From: Paenibacillus baekrokdamisoli
GTDB taxonomy: Bacteria > Bacillota > Bacilli > Paenibacillales > Paenibacillaceae
Direction of reading: 5' to 3'
Length of the DNA stretch: 64,000 bases
Assembly (NCBI RefSeq): GCF_003945345.1
Contig: NZ_AP019308.1
Location: forward strand, 806,001-870,000
Part shown: in pieces, positions 15,927-24,447 of the stretch
Layout of the letters: each line of letters begins with the position of its first letter
Position numbering within the stretch: position 1 is the first letter of the stretch
The notes under the pieces: generated by a model
The model's input: only the letters and a program-made list of their open reading frames with translations
The model's database searches: none
Told to the model about the DNA's origin: nothing
Position numbers and translations under genes: made by a program

Positions 15927-18905
15927 ATGAAAGAGACTAATCATGATTCTGTATTATCTAACCCTTTTTCTACAGGAAATGGGGGAGTGAAATTCGAAAA
16001 TTTGGTTGGCACAACATATTTAGTCGCTCTTTTAAATGAAAGTATCCCAAGAGGTTTAGAACTAGGAGTAACAACAGAGGTTTCATTCCAGCAGAGATTT
16101 AGTGGGGCTACGGTTGATGATATAATTGTTTCAAGTGAGGATAAGGGTGTAATTAGAAAGTTATTTCTGCAAGTTAAGCATAATTTAATATTTAGTGATG
16201 CGCCTTCAAATACTATCTTTGAATCGGTTATTAAAGATGCTTGGCACACATTCGTTAATAGGTTTGGCAATATTTTTAATATACAATTCGACAAAATTGG
16301 AATTGTTATTGGAGTATATAATGCTAACTTGGATAAAGATCTTCAAGTAATTTTGCAATGGGCTAGATCAGCAAATAATGCGGGCGAGTATTGCACGAAA
16401 GTTGAGAAGGCTAAATTTAGCTCGAATTCTAAAAGAAAGTATTTGCAGATTTTTAGATCGCAATTAACAAAGGCTAAGGGATCAATAGTCACTGATGAAG
16501 AACTTTGGTCTTTTATGAAGACGTTGGTAGTCATACATTTTGATTTTGATAACACAGCAAGTAGTGAAAAAACAAATACTTTGAATTCTCTGCTTAATTT
16601 ACTTGTTCAACGAGATATAAGAGTGGCGCATAATTTGTTTGACATATTAAGGACAGCAGTTGAAGAAAAATCATCAGTGGCCGGAACGATTAATAGATCT
16701 CAGTTAGTAGAACTTCTCCAAAACAGAGGCATCAGCATCAAAAATATTAGCTCTTCCAAGAATTATGAGCAAATATTTAGTATGCCAAAACAGAATGTGT
16801 ACTTTACTGGTCGTGATAAGTTTTTTACTAAATTAGTAGACTCACTGCAAACTATGAATGCGATTACTCTAACTCAAGTGATTGTAGGGCTTGGGGGGGT
16901 TGGGAAAACACAACTAGCAATGGAATATGCTTATCGGTACAAAGACCAATATGATGTTATTTGGTGGTTAAATTCAGAAGATGATAATACACTTTTTTCT
17001 GACTATATTCGATTTGCAAAGCAAATAAATAAATTTCCAGATTTAGAAGTGACAAATGAACAATTAAAAGATATTGCTTTTGAATGGTTAAGTAGTCACA
17101 AGGGTTGGTTGCTAATATTTGATAACCTTAATGAATGGAGTGAAGTAGAAACTTATTTACCAAAGAATATCCTTGGACATGTTTTAGTTACATCTAGAAA
17201 TCAACATTTAGATAGATTCTCGAGAACAATCCCATTAGATTGTTTTTCACCTGAAGAATCTGTAACCTACCTGATGACACGAACTCAGTTGAAGCGGTCA
17301 AAGGAAGTTGAGGAATTAGCAGCAGTATTAGGGAATTTACCTCTTGCTCTTGCTCATGCAGCAGCTTATATCAAACAAAAAGGGAAGTCCTTCAGTAGCT
17401 ATTTAAAAATGTTTAAGGTGCATAAATTAAAACTGTTAGACCAATCTCCAGAACTTCCTGATTATGATGCTACTGTTGCAACTACATGGAATTTATCTTT
17501 TTCGGAAGTTAGAGATCAATCTGAAGTTGCTGTGAAATTACTGTACTGGATTTCCTTTACTGCCCCAGAATTAATTCCACGTTCTTTGTTTGAGCAGAAT
17601 GAAATCTGGTCTTTCGATGAATTTGAAGTAGATAATGCTATTAGTATATTACTTAATTATTCGCTTATAGATGTAGATAATGAAGAACAAACGTTATCTA
17701 TTCATAGGTTAGTTCAAGAGGTTATTAAATATAGTATGTTCTCTGATTTAAGAGGAAATTACATTATTGAGCTGGCAACAACAATTAAAGATAAATTCGA
17801 TTATAATACAAACGATCCTAAAAGTTGGATTTATTATGAAAAATGGCTGCCTCATATATTAGCACTTATAACCCAAGCTATTGAAGAAAAAGTGCTAGAA
17901 CAAATTGTATTTTTCTTGGTTCAGAAGGCAGGAATATTTCTTTTAGAGCATGGTAGACACCTTCAAGGAAAAGAACTATTTGAAAATATAATAAGATGGA
18001 TTGAGCAAATGGAGGAGAAGCGTGAATTTGTAGTTACTTACAGAATAGCTGGTTTATTTACTACCTTTGGGACATATCTGCGTGATGCTGGCGATTATAT
18101 AAATTCTCAAAAATATATAGAACGAGGAATACAACTAAATAATGAAAAAGAATCAGCAGGCTATGAGGAGATTGTTGCCGCTAGAGTTTCTTTAGCAGAA
18201 ACGCTAATGAAGCGGGGATGTTTTTCTGACGCGCTGGAACTATTGTTTTACTCATTGAATCTATTGAACGAATCTGATCCTTTATCCAGTCTTAAACCAA
18301 GTGTATTAAATCTTATCGCAGTGTCATATAGAGATAAGGGTATTTTAGAAATGAATTCAGAAGATATTGACAAGGCAATTAGCTATTTTGATGAAGCGTT
18401 AAGTATATTAAATGAAGCCGATAATGCTCTGAATTTAGAAGTAGCATATATACTCAATAATTATGGTTATTTATGTATTCGGCTAGGATGCTTTGAACAG
18501 GCTTATGAAAAATGTAACAGAGCATTACAGATTGAAAAACAATTGATTAGAGAAGATATACCTCGTTTAGCAAGAATATACAACAATTTAGGTATGGCGT
18601 GTCGTGGCTTGAAGCAATATGAGCCATCAAAGAAATATTTTGATTTATCTATTAAGTATTTTTCCGATTCTTATGGAGAAGGTGATTATAATGTTGGACT
18701 TGTCCTTAATAGCATTGGAAAGCTTAATTGGGTGACAGGAGATTGGGCAGAAGCTCAAACTAAATTAAATGAAGCATTGTTGATTTTTAGGAGAGTTTTA
18801 GGAGATAATCATCCGAACACCCAGAGTACACAAAGATACTTGCTTGCAGTTCAAGAGAAAACAACCTTTCAAGAATATGAAGACTCAAGAAAAAATATGA
18901 ATTAA
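15927..18905 (+). CDS. nuclease-NB-ARC-TPR protein (bacterial NLR-like)
   Basis: The 992-residue protein has an N-terminal region with a PD-(D/E)XK-like trio: GGVKFEN (Glu24), ATVDDII (Asp64/65) and LQVKH (Gln82, Lys84). Residues 300-560 form a STAND/NB-ARC module: P-loop GLGGVGKTQLA near 321-331, Walker B WLLIFDNLNEW near 394, a VTSRN sensor-1 like segment and GNLPLALAHAAAY. From about 660 to 985 there are tandem TPR repeats (IYNNLGMACRGLKQYEPSKK and similar). This is the plan of antiviral STAND proteins such as Avs: repeats bind a trigger, the NTPase oligomerises, and the nuclease cuts DNA. ATG 15927 has AAGGA eight bases upstream. It is AT-rich, with its own terminator. Confidence 0.8.
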   Translation: MKETNHDSVLSNPFSTGNGGVKFENLVGTTYLVALLNESIPRGLELGVTTEVSFQQRFSGATVDDIIVSSEDKGVIRKLFLQVKHNLIFSDAPSNTIFESVIKDAWHTFVNRFGNIFNIQFDKIGIVIGVYNANLDKDLQVILQWARSANNAGEYCTKVEKAKFSSNSKRKYLQIFRSQLTKAKGSIVTDEELWSFMKTLVVIHFDFDNTASSEKTNTLNSLLNLLVQRDIRVAHNLFDILRTAVEEKSSVAGTINRSQLVELLQNRGISIKNISSSKNYEQIFSMPKQNVYFTGRDKFFTKLVDSLQTMNAITLTQVIVGLGGVGKTQLAMEYAYRYKDQYDVIWWLNSEDDNTLFSDYIRFAKQINKFPDLEVTNEQLKDIAFEWLSSHKGWLLIFDNLNEWSEVETYLPKNILGHVLVTSRNQHLDRFSRTIPLDCFSPEESVTYLMTRTQLKRSKEVEELAAVLGNLPLALAHAAAYIKQKGKSFSSYLKMFKVHKLKLLDQSPELPDYDATVATTWNLSFSEVRDQSEVAVKLLYWISFTAPELIPRSLFEQNEIWSFDEFEVDNAISILLNYSLIDVDNEEQTLSIHRLVQEVIKYSMFSDLRGNYIIELATTIKDKFDYNTNDPKSWIYYEKWLPHILALITQAIEEKVLEQIVFFLVQKAGIFLLEHGRHLQGKELFENIIRWIEQMEEKREFVVTYRIAGLFTTFGTYLRDAGDYINSQKYIERGIQLNNEKESAGYEEIVAARVSLAETLMKRGCFSDALELLFYSLNLLNESDPLSSLKPSVLNLIAVSYRDKGILEMNSEDIDKAISYFDEALSILNEADNALNLEVAYILNNYGYLCIRLGCFEQAYEKCNRALQIEKQLIREDIPRLARIYNNLGMACRGLKQYEPSKKYFDLSIKYFSDSYGEGDYNVGLVLNSIGKLNWVTGDWAEAQTKLNEALLIFRRVLGDNHPNTQSTQRYLLAVQEKTTFQEYEDSRKNMN

Positions 18906-18970
18906 TCATAAGTGAAATAATCTGGGAAATACTGTTTTCTGTTATTTTGAAGTTTTAGTGCCTCTGATCA

Positions 18971-19012
18971 AACAAGAGAGCGTCCTTTTCACCGGATGCT
19001 CTCTTGTTATAT
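18971..19012 (+). terminator. Rho-independent terminator of the NLR gene
   Basis: AACAAGAGAGCGTCC pairs with GGATGCTCTCTTGTT (one mismatch in 15), followed by an AT-rich tail. Confidence 0.8.
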
Positions 19013-19026
19013 AAATATTCTTTAAC

Positions 19027-19064
19027 AGCCAATTGCCTGAATTATAGCGCAATCGGCTTTTTTT
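19027..19064 (+). terminator. second hairpin with long T run
   Basis: AGCCAATTGC and GCGCAATCGGCT form an imperfect stem followed by seven T. There is no intact gene directly upstream, so it is probably the tail of a lost gene. The next 250 bp hold no supported gene. Confidence 0.5.
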
Positions 19065-19323
19065 CGTTGAAGGGAGGAAAACGAATGAAAAAGGTAGTCA
19101 CCCTTGCTCCATTGTAAAATAATGCATAATTCATCAAGTTGAAAAGGTGCGAAATTCCATAATAACTCGAAAACCACCAATATATTAACTAAGGAGAAGT
19201 CAACGTATCTGTGCAAAACGCACATAAACTGGTGAACTGATCCCTTGGTCAGAAGCAGCTCTTGAAAACAATCCCACAACCTGGCCATATCTATTAAATA
19301 TAGCTAATTATTAACTCACACGT

Positions 19324-19355
19324 ACCTGTCATTGATGAAATGTTCGCGTGAATCA
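19324..19355 (+). repeat. inter-cassette spacer motif, copy 3 (partial)
   Basis: ACCTGTCATTGATGAAATGT followed by TCGCGTGAATCA matches copy 1 (5431-5462) at 28 of 32 positions. The promoter-like second box is not present 84 bp later, so only the left part remains. It marks the right side of the defence region. Confidence 0.65.
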
Positions 19356-19545
19356 TTAATGTTGAGCATTTGATTGTTTATTTAGGTTACAAATAGAAGG
19401 ATACCGTCTACCATTGTCCCACGAGTTCTATGAAGGTTGCAGGGAACATCTTGCTTAGAAGTAATATGGAAATATTGGAACATCGATATTAGTAGTCTGG
19501 GGTTAATTTGGAATGGCATTTCGATTCTGTTTAACTATGAAAATT

Positions 19546-19575
19546 AGAGCTTGCATAAATTGCAGGCTCTTTATT
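19546..19575 (+). terminator. hairpin with T-rich tail
   Basis: AGAGCTTGCA pairs with TTGCAGGCTCT (one bulge), then TTTATT. It stands immediately before the intron-like fragment with no gene attached. Confidence 0.5.
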
Positions 19576-19735
19576 GTGCGACGGGCAGTCGCAACTCTAG
19601 CGCAAAAGCGTTATGAGTAAACGAATACAAGCGACGATGACGTTACCTTGGTAAATACGAGTCAAGAGCTTGGAAAGTTACTTTCTCGAAGGTGAAAGTG
19701 AAGCACGCAGTGGCAGGATAAGTCGGCGACTGTGC
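19576..19735 (+). mobile_element. possible 5' fragment of a group II intron
   Basis: The stretch starts GTGCGACGGGCAGTCGCAAC, i.e. the GUGYG 5' consensus of group II introns folding into a first short stem (GCGAC/GTCGC). It continues without any open frame through several small stem-loops. Domains V and VI are absent, as the sequence is cut by the terminator of the next gene. Decayed group II reverse transcriptase pieces occur at 41.6-42.2 kb. The call rests on the 5' end only. Confidence 0.3.
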
Positions 19736-19738
19736 GAT

Positions 19739-19790
19739 AAGATCGCTTCTTCACCTCATGCCTTCATGGCAAGTGGAAAGCGATCTTTCT
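19739..19790 (-). terminator. long terminator of the AraC gene
   Basis: AAGATCGCTTCTTCACCTCATG pairs across a short loop with CATGGCAAGTGGAAAGCGATCTT, with small internal mismatches. On the minus strand it directly follows the stop codon. Confidence 0.7.
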
Positions 19791-20610
19791 AATGCTCCAT
19801 TGGAAGCTTCAAGCGTTTCTGTTGTTCTTCTTTATATTGTCGGGGGGATAACCCATAATGCATGCGAAATTGCCGATAAAAGTAGGTATAGCTATTAAAG
19901 CCACTCGATTTAGCGATATACTCCAGCGACATTACGCTGAAACGAATACGTTCGCATGCGGCCGCAAGGCGGACTTCAATGGCATAACTCATGATGGATT
20001 GGCCGAAATTCGTTTTAAACAAGTATACAGCTCTGGAAATGCTAATTCCCGCATGTTTGGCAATTTGCTCCAATTTGAGATCTTCTGTTGCATGCTGATC
20101 GATGAATTTTTTTATGCGATAGGCAATGTAGGATGGACTTGACGTTTGTCCCATGCCGGCAATTTCATGCAATCGCTGTAAAGTTAAACAAAAGACGCGC
20201 AGGATATAATCTGTCAGCTCTTCACTGGTGTCATTCATCCGCAACTTTTCCTTCGCCAACTGATTCCACTGCTTCAGAAGATCGTCATCGAGGGGGATGG
20301 TAGTCTTTTGCGGAGGGGAGAAATGTGCCCACCATTGGTCAATCCATGTTCCCTTGCAAATCACATAGTAGTCGATGCTATTGTCTTTCATGATGAGCTC
20401 GTACTTTTCGCCTGGACGAAACATAAGCAGGTCTCCAGGCTCGATCACGACAAATTCGTTATCAATGAGTGCTTCACAGTAACCGCTTGTCTGCAGCCGG
20501 ATGATATAAGTGTTTAGAAACTCACGCGGATTTCGAAAACGCCTTTTATGATGTGCCATCCCTACATAAATCGGTTCAGCTCGCAATTTATCGTCGCGTT
20601 CATGAAGCAC
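19789..20610 (-). CDS. AraC-family regulator with cupin sensor
   Basis: The 273-residue protein has an N-terminal cupin domain (EPGDLLMFRPGEKYEL) that would bind a sugar. The C-terminus has two helix-turn-helix motifs of the AraC type (LKLEQIAKHAGISISRAVYL, and the second in AKSSGFNSYTYFYRQFRMHYG followed by LSPRQYKEEQ). The gene is oriented with the isomerase just upstream of it and is the natural candidate to bind the 38-bp box found before that gene and before the oxidoreductase at 30.2 kb. It has its own TATAAT-type promoter region in the 136-bp gap. Confidence 0.88.
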   Translation of the reverse strand: MLHERDDKLRAEPIYVGMAHHKRRFRNPREFLNTYIIRLQTSGYCEALIDNEFVVIEPGDLLMFRPGEKYELIMKDNSIDYYVICKGTWIDQWWAHFSPPQKTTIPLDDDLLKQWNQLAKEKLRMNDTSEELTDYILRVFCLTLQRLHEIAGMGQTSSPSYIAYRIKKFIDQHATEDLKLEQIAKHAGISISRAVYLFKTNFGQSIMSYAIEVRLAAACERIRFSVMSLEYIAKSSGFNSYTYFYRQFRMHYGLSPRQYKEEQQKRLKLPMEH

Positions 20611-20703
20611 ATTAGATTCCTCCTTTGGCCCTGAGTAAATCGTTCATGTTTTCTATTAGATAATTATACAAACTTTCTAGACACATGTATGCAAATATTT
20701 CCC

Positions 20704-20747
20704 AAAACAAACATGACCACCCTTGAACAGGGCGGTCATGTTTGTTT
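20704..20747. terminator. terminator of the isomerase gene
   Basis: AAACATGACCACCCT and AGGGCGGTCATGTTT form a 15-bp stem (one wobble) with a TGAAC loop and T runs on either strand. On the minus strand it follows the isomerase stop codon. Confidence 0.88.
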
Positions 20748-21517
20748 TAATTGACCTCTGCAAACCTAACATTTCGACGCAGCCATTCCATACTTATCTT
20801 AACACTTTCTAACGCAGGTAGGTCACAATCGTCTTGTTCGACGATGAGCCATTCCGTTCCCGCCGCTTCTGCTGCCGCAATGATGGCCGGTAAATTCATC
20901 TCGCCCCGCCCCAGTTCTAACGTTTGATAAGTGCCATCGGCGAACTTGCGAATGTCCTTCAAATGAATCAAAGGTACGCGCCCGGCGTATTTATCAATGT
21001 AAGTAATGGGGTCGCAGCCTGCGTGATGTACCCAACAAACATCGAGCTCGCTTTTCATAGCATCTGGCGAAGTACTGCCAAAAAAAGCGTCGAACCATGG
21101 TTGAGCCCCATAATTTTCGGTGAATTCAACATAGTGATTATGAAAGCCGAATGCGATGCCTTTGCTAGCGAATTGGCTGCTGCATTCGTTAAAAAAAGCA
21201 ACTGTTTCGGGAAGAGCCTGCCGCTGAGCTTGATTTATTCCGGGACAGACGACATAACGGCTGCCGATGGCAACATTCATTGCAATTTCTTCTTCCAAAT
21301 GGTTCTGTAGGCGCTCCATGTTTACATGACTGCCGATGGCTTTCAGCGACAAGTCGGTAAGCAGCGCCTTTAACTGTTCAGGGCTAAAATCGTAATATCC
21401 AGCAAACTCAACACCTTCATAACCCATTTCGGCCACCTTTTGCAAAACCGATGCGGCGTCTTGAGCCATTTCATCTCGAAGTGTGTATAATTGCAGGCCA
21501 ATTCCCATTTTCCTCAT
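20747..21517 (-). CDS. sugar phosphate isomerase/epimerase (xylose isomerase-like TIM barrel)
   Basis: The 256-residue protein belongs to the AP-endonuclease/xylose isomerase-like TIM-barrel superfamily: GIGLQLYTLRDEM at strand 1, GYEGVEFAGY at strand 2, FHNHYVEF, then ELDVCWVHHAG and PLIHLKDIR with the metal-binding Glu, Asp and His residues, and WLIVEQDD near the end. Members isomerise or epimerise keto-sugars, inosose and related compounds. The exact substrate cannot be read from sequence. Its promoter carries the 38-bp box shared with the Gfo/Idh/MocA oxidoreductase, so both probably serve one polyol or sugar pathway controlled by the adjacent AraC protein. Confidence 0.88.
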   Translation of the reverse strand: MRKMGIGLQLYTLRDEMAQDAASVLQKVAEMGYEGVEFAGYYDFSPEQLKALLTDLSLKAIGSHVNMERLQNHLEEEIAMNVAIGSRYVVCPGINQAQRQALPETVAFFNECSSQFASKGIAFGFHNHYVEFTENYGAQPWFDAFFGSTSPDAMKSELDVCWVHHAGCDPITYIDKYAGRVPLIHLKDIRKFADGTYQTLELGRGEMNLPAIIAAAEAAGTEWLIVEQDDCDLPALESVKISMEWLRRNVRFAEVN

Positions 21518-21588
21518 GCAATACTACCTCCCAATTTACAAAAATAGTTCATTTCTGATTCATTATAAAATGAACGATCTCAACATGG

Positions 21589-21626
21589 AATGAAGGATGT
21601 CATTGAAACATGAACAATATGATTGA
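21589..21626 (-). promoter_or_regulatory. 38-bp promoter box of the isomerase gene
   Basis: The 38 bp from 21589 (AATGAAGGATGTCATTGAAA) to 21626 are identical to 31396-31433 upstream of the Gfo/Idh/MocA gene. On the minus strand a TATAAT follows 21 bp after the box here and 22 bp there, with no good -35. This is the pattern of an activator-dependent promoter; AraC family binding is inferred. Confidence 0.7.
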
Positions 21627-21783
21627 ATTTTTTTGAGGGTCAAGGAAGGGATTCTAGTGATGCTATTAACGGCATAGATTGGATATTCAGGCATCATGTC
21701 CTCCACAGTATACGTTCGCGCTTCAATATCTAATGATAATGGTACACGGGTTTACGGAATTGTGCAAAAGAAACGTGGAAAAG

Positions 21784-21797
21784 GGAAAGCGCTTACT
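21784..21797 (+). promoter_or_regulatory. cre-like (CcpA) site upstream of the sensor-AraC gene
   Basis: GGAAAGCGCTTACT fits the catabolite-responsive element pattern TGAAAGCGCTTTCA at 11 of 14 positions. It lies 117 bp before the regulator start. Confidence 0.4.
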
Positions 21798-21913
21798 GAA
21801 ATGCCATGCAATAATTTTATCAGAACTAATCAGGCTGTGCGATATTGTTTACACTACATATCTTGTTTGATAAAATACAAGTGCTTAAGTTCGATATTGT
21901 AAAACAGATATTC

Positions 21914-24163
21914 ATGAAAAGGTGGGGAGGTTCAATCAAAAATATTCATTCGATCCTTTTTATCAGGAACAAATCGAATTCCCTCTTCCTACGGCTGGTT
22001 GTGGGTTTTTTATGTATTGTTCTTCTGCTGGCTTCCCTTACGTTCTACGCCATCTCGGTTTCCCAAAAAAATATTAAGCAGGAAATTGTCAAATACAACA
22101 CGATGATGCTTAACAACACAAGGGACAGCTATGAAAAACACTTGGATCTCATCAAACGGCAAATGTATCTGTTTTTTATCAATAAAGAAATTCAAAATCT
22201 GAAAGATAGCCCAAAATACGAAAAGCTCCCCGACATTGTGGAGGAAATTAGAACATGGACAACCAATCCCTATCTGTTTATCAATAATATTGTTTTATAT
22301 TCAAAGCGTGAAGAACTTGTTCTGGAGAAGGGGACAAGTACGAATGCTAGTATGATGTTCAACGTATTTTATACGAGCAGTGAATATCCACTGGACTTTT
22401 GGAGGCAGCAGTTCAATGAACCTTATATGAGTCGGATCTTGCCATCTTCCAATTTTTTGAATAATATGTATCGCACTAGCCCACAGTTGCTGGGCGAGTT
22501 AATTCCGATCATTATCAAAAACAAAGAAAATCAGGATTTGTATATGATCGTTTTTATTGATGCTATTAAAATGAGCAAAGCGTTTCATCAAAGCATCTAT
22601 AATGACTTTATCATATATGACGAGGACGGAAAGACCATTTTCAAGGTAGCGGAACAGGGGCCTTTCATTGCCTTTGAAGATCTGCAGAAATACGGAAGCA
22701 GTGAGTTCATCAAGGATAAAAAGTATTATTTTCTGATAAAAGGAGAGGGTACTGGTTTAACGTATGTCTACCGGGTGCCTGTTGAACAAATTGTAAGTCA
22801 AACCCGATTGAATATCACACTTATTGTGATTATTGTGACAGCGATTACGCTCAGTATCCTATTCTCTTTCCTGTTTGCTGCACGAATCAATAACCCGTTG
22901 AAGAAAGTGATCGAATCGATACGCCATATGAACGACGAAGTTCCCTATCGGTCGAATATCAAGGAGTTTGATATTATCAGTGGTGAAATTCATGATCATA
23001 CAATGATACGCAAGCAGATGTCATTTATAAACCATTTAAAAGAAATTCGAAATCATGATCACGATACCATGAAACTCGACTTTACTAACAAGCCGTTCGT
23101 CTTTGTGCTTTTTCAAATCCAACATTACAAAAGCGATTTGAATACGCAAGCTTTAGTCCAAAAATGGTTGTATTATATTAAGATATTTATAGATAGCAAG
23201 CTAAGACCAACATTTCCTGACTCTCTAACGTTTCAAATCGAACGTGATCAGGTTCTAAGTTTAGTGTTCACCAAACAATTGCCTGACTTAATGGAACTGC
23301 TTAGTCAAATGAAAGAGGTATTCGATCATGATAAGGAATACGGTGTCGTTACGATTGCGATCACATCGGTTTATTTGACTTCGGATCAATTGTCTGCAGC
23401 CTATGAGGAAGTCCAGGAACTGTTGGGAGAACGTCTATTAATCGACGGAACGCAAATTATACATAAGCGTGCTGCGACACAAGTTGCGGTCGGCTTTTCT
23501 CCTGATCAGGAAAAGGAGTTTGAAGTTCATTTGAAAGCAGGCAATACCCAGCAGCTAGTTGCACTTCTGGAGCATTTGTTTGTTCGATGGCAAAGTAAAG
23601 GGCTGTCGGCGGCTGTGATGATGCGGTTTGCCGAATCGCTGATCGGCAAGATCCAGAATGCGACAACGCCCTTTCCTCTTGATCCGGACGGATTGGATGT
23701 CATTCTTGAGAAAGCAGTAGAAAGAATACAACGATGCTGCACGATCGGGGAACTGGAGCTTCTGCTAATTGAATGGGTGACGAAGACAGCAGAAGCCGTT
23801 CAGGAAAAAAAAGAAGAAAAGTACCCAGTTACATCTTTTGTTATTGATTATATTAACGAGCACTTAGCAGAAGATATATATTTGGACCTACTGGCGGAAA
23901 AGGTAAAGATGAGCAGTGGATACTTGTCCTCCTATTTCAAGGGGAAAACCGGTAAAAATATCGTAGACTATATCAATGAAACTCGAATCACGAAAGCGAC
24001 AAGTCTTCTGGCCGATAATCAAACTAAAATTCTTGAAGCTGCGCAGGCAGTTGGATACCAAAATATCACGTCATTTAATCGTATGTTCAAGAAATATACC
24101 GGGTTAACGCCAAGCGAATACCGGAAAAAGTACGATTCCGTTTCTGAAAAAAAAGTTCCGTAG
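21914..24163 (+). CDS. membrane-sensor AraC-family regulator
   Basis: The 749-residue protein has a transmembrane helix at about 25-45 (LVVGFLCIVLLLASLTFYAI), a large extracytoplasmic sensor domain to about 305, a second transmembrane helix (ITLIVIIVTAITLSILFSFL), a HAMP-like linker and a degenerate cytosolic part. It ends with a C-terminal AraC double helix-turn-helix (LDLLAEKVKMSSGYLSSYFK and VGYQNITSFNRMFKKYTGLT then PSEYR). Such proteins sense a ligand or binding protein outside the cell and activate the neighbouring importer operon, here 24.4-28.9 kb. ATG 21914 has a weak ribosome site; a strong GGGGAGG lies just inside the frame, so the start is uncertain by a few codons. Confidence 0.85.
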   Translation: MKRWGGSIKNIHSILFIRNKSNSLFLRLVVGFLCIVLLLASLTFYAISVSQKNIKQEIVKYNTMMLNNTRDSYEKHLDLIKRQMYLFFINKEIQNLKDSPKYEKLPDIVEEIRTWTTNPYLFINNIVLYSKREELVLEKGTSTNASMMFNVFYTSSEYPLDFWRQQFNEPYMSRILPSSNFLNNMYRTSPQLLGELIPIIIKNKENQDLYMIVFIDAIKMSKAFHQSIYNDFIIYDEDGKTIFKVAEQGPFIAFEDLQKYGSSEFIKDKKYYFLIKGEGTGLTYVYRVPVEQIVSQTRLNITLIVIIVTAITLSILFSFLFAARINNPLKKVIESIRHMNDEVPYRSNIKEFDIISGEIHDHTMIRKQMSFINHLKEIRNHDHDTMKLDFTNKPFVFVLFQIQHYKSDLNTQALVQKWLYYIKIFIDSKLRPTFPDSLTFQIERDQVLSLVFTKQLPDLMELLSQMKEVFDHDKEYGVVTIAITSVYLTSDQLSAAYEEVQELLGERLLIDGTQIIHKRAATQVAVGFSPDQEKEFEVHLKAGNTQQLVALLEHLFVRWQSKGLSAAVMMRFAESLIGKIQNATTPFPLDPDGLDVILEKAVERIQRCCTIGELELLLIEWVTKTAEAVQEKKEEKYPVTSFVIDYINEHLAEDIYLDLLAEKVKMSSGYLSSYFKGKTGKNIVDYINETRITKATSLLADNQTKILEAAQAVGYQNITSFNRMFKKYTGLTPSEYRKKYDSVSEKKVP

Positions 24164-24179
24164 AGGGACTTTTTTTTTG
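24147..24179 (+). terminator. terminator overlapping the regulator stop codon
   Basis: AAAAAAAGTTCC pairs with GGGACTTTTTTT around a GTAGA loop, the TAG stop lying in the loop, followed by a long T run. Confidence 0.85.
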
Positions 24180-24447
24180 ATTTGTATGAAAACCTCATAC
24201 TGCGGAATCCATGCAATGGGCGATTTTACGAAAGCTGGTATTATTTTAAGAAAACCGTAAAGTAGTTGCAGTCTCAACAGTTCCGTACATTTACCTAACA
24301 GCTATCAATGGCTTAAGATGACGCTATCAAGAGGAGGTGCAGCGATTGAAACGGATTTCGTGAGTGATTGGGTAATTGTTATTAGCTGTGTGAAGAATGG
24401 GTCAGAAGACAAGTTACAACAAAATAATAAAGGTGGGTGGATTTAAC

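Noticed and set aside
15661..15930. 89-codon frame overlapping the NLR start by ATGA
   Set aside because: GTG start without ribosome site, composition not protein-like, and the NLR gene has its own AAGGA site, so the overlap is probably chance.
19022..19288. 88-codon minus-strand frame after the NLR terminator
   Set aside because: Overlaps a terminator hairpin and has no ribosome site or recognisable motif.
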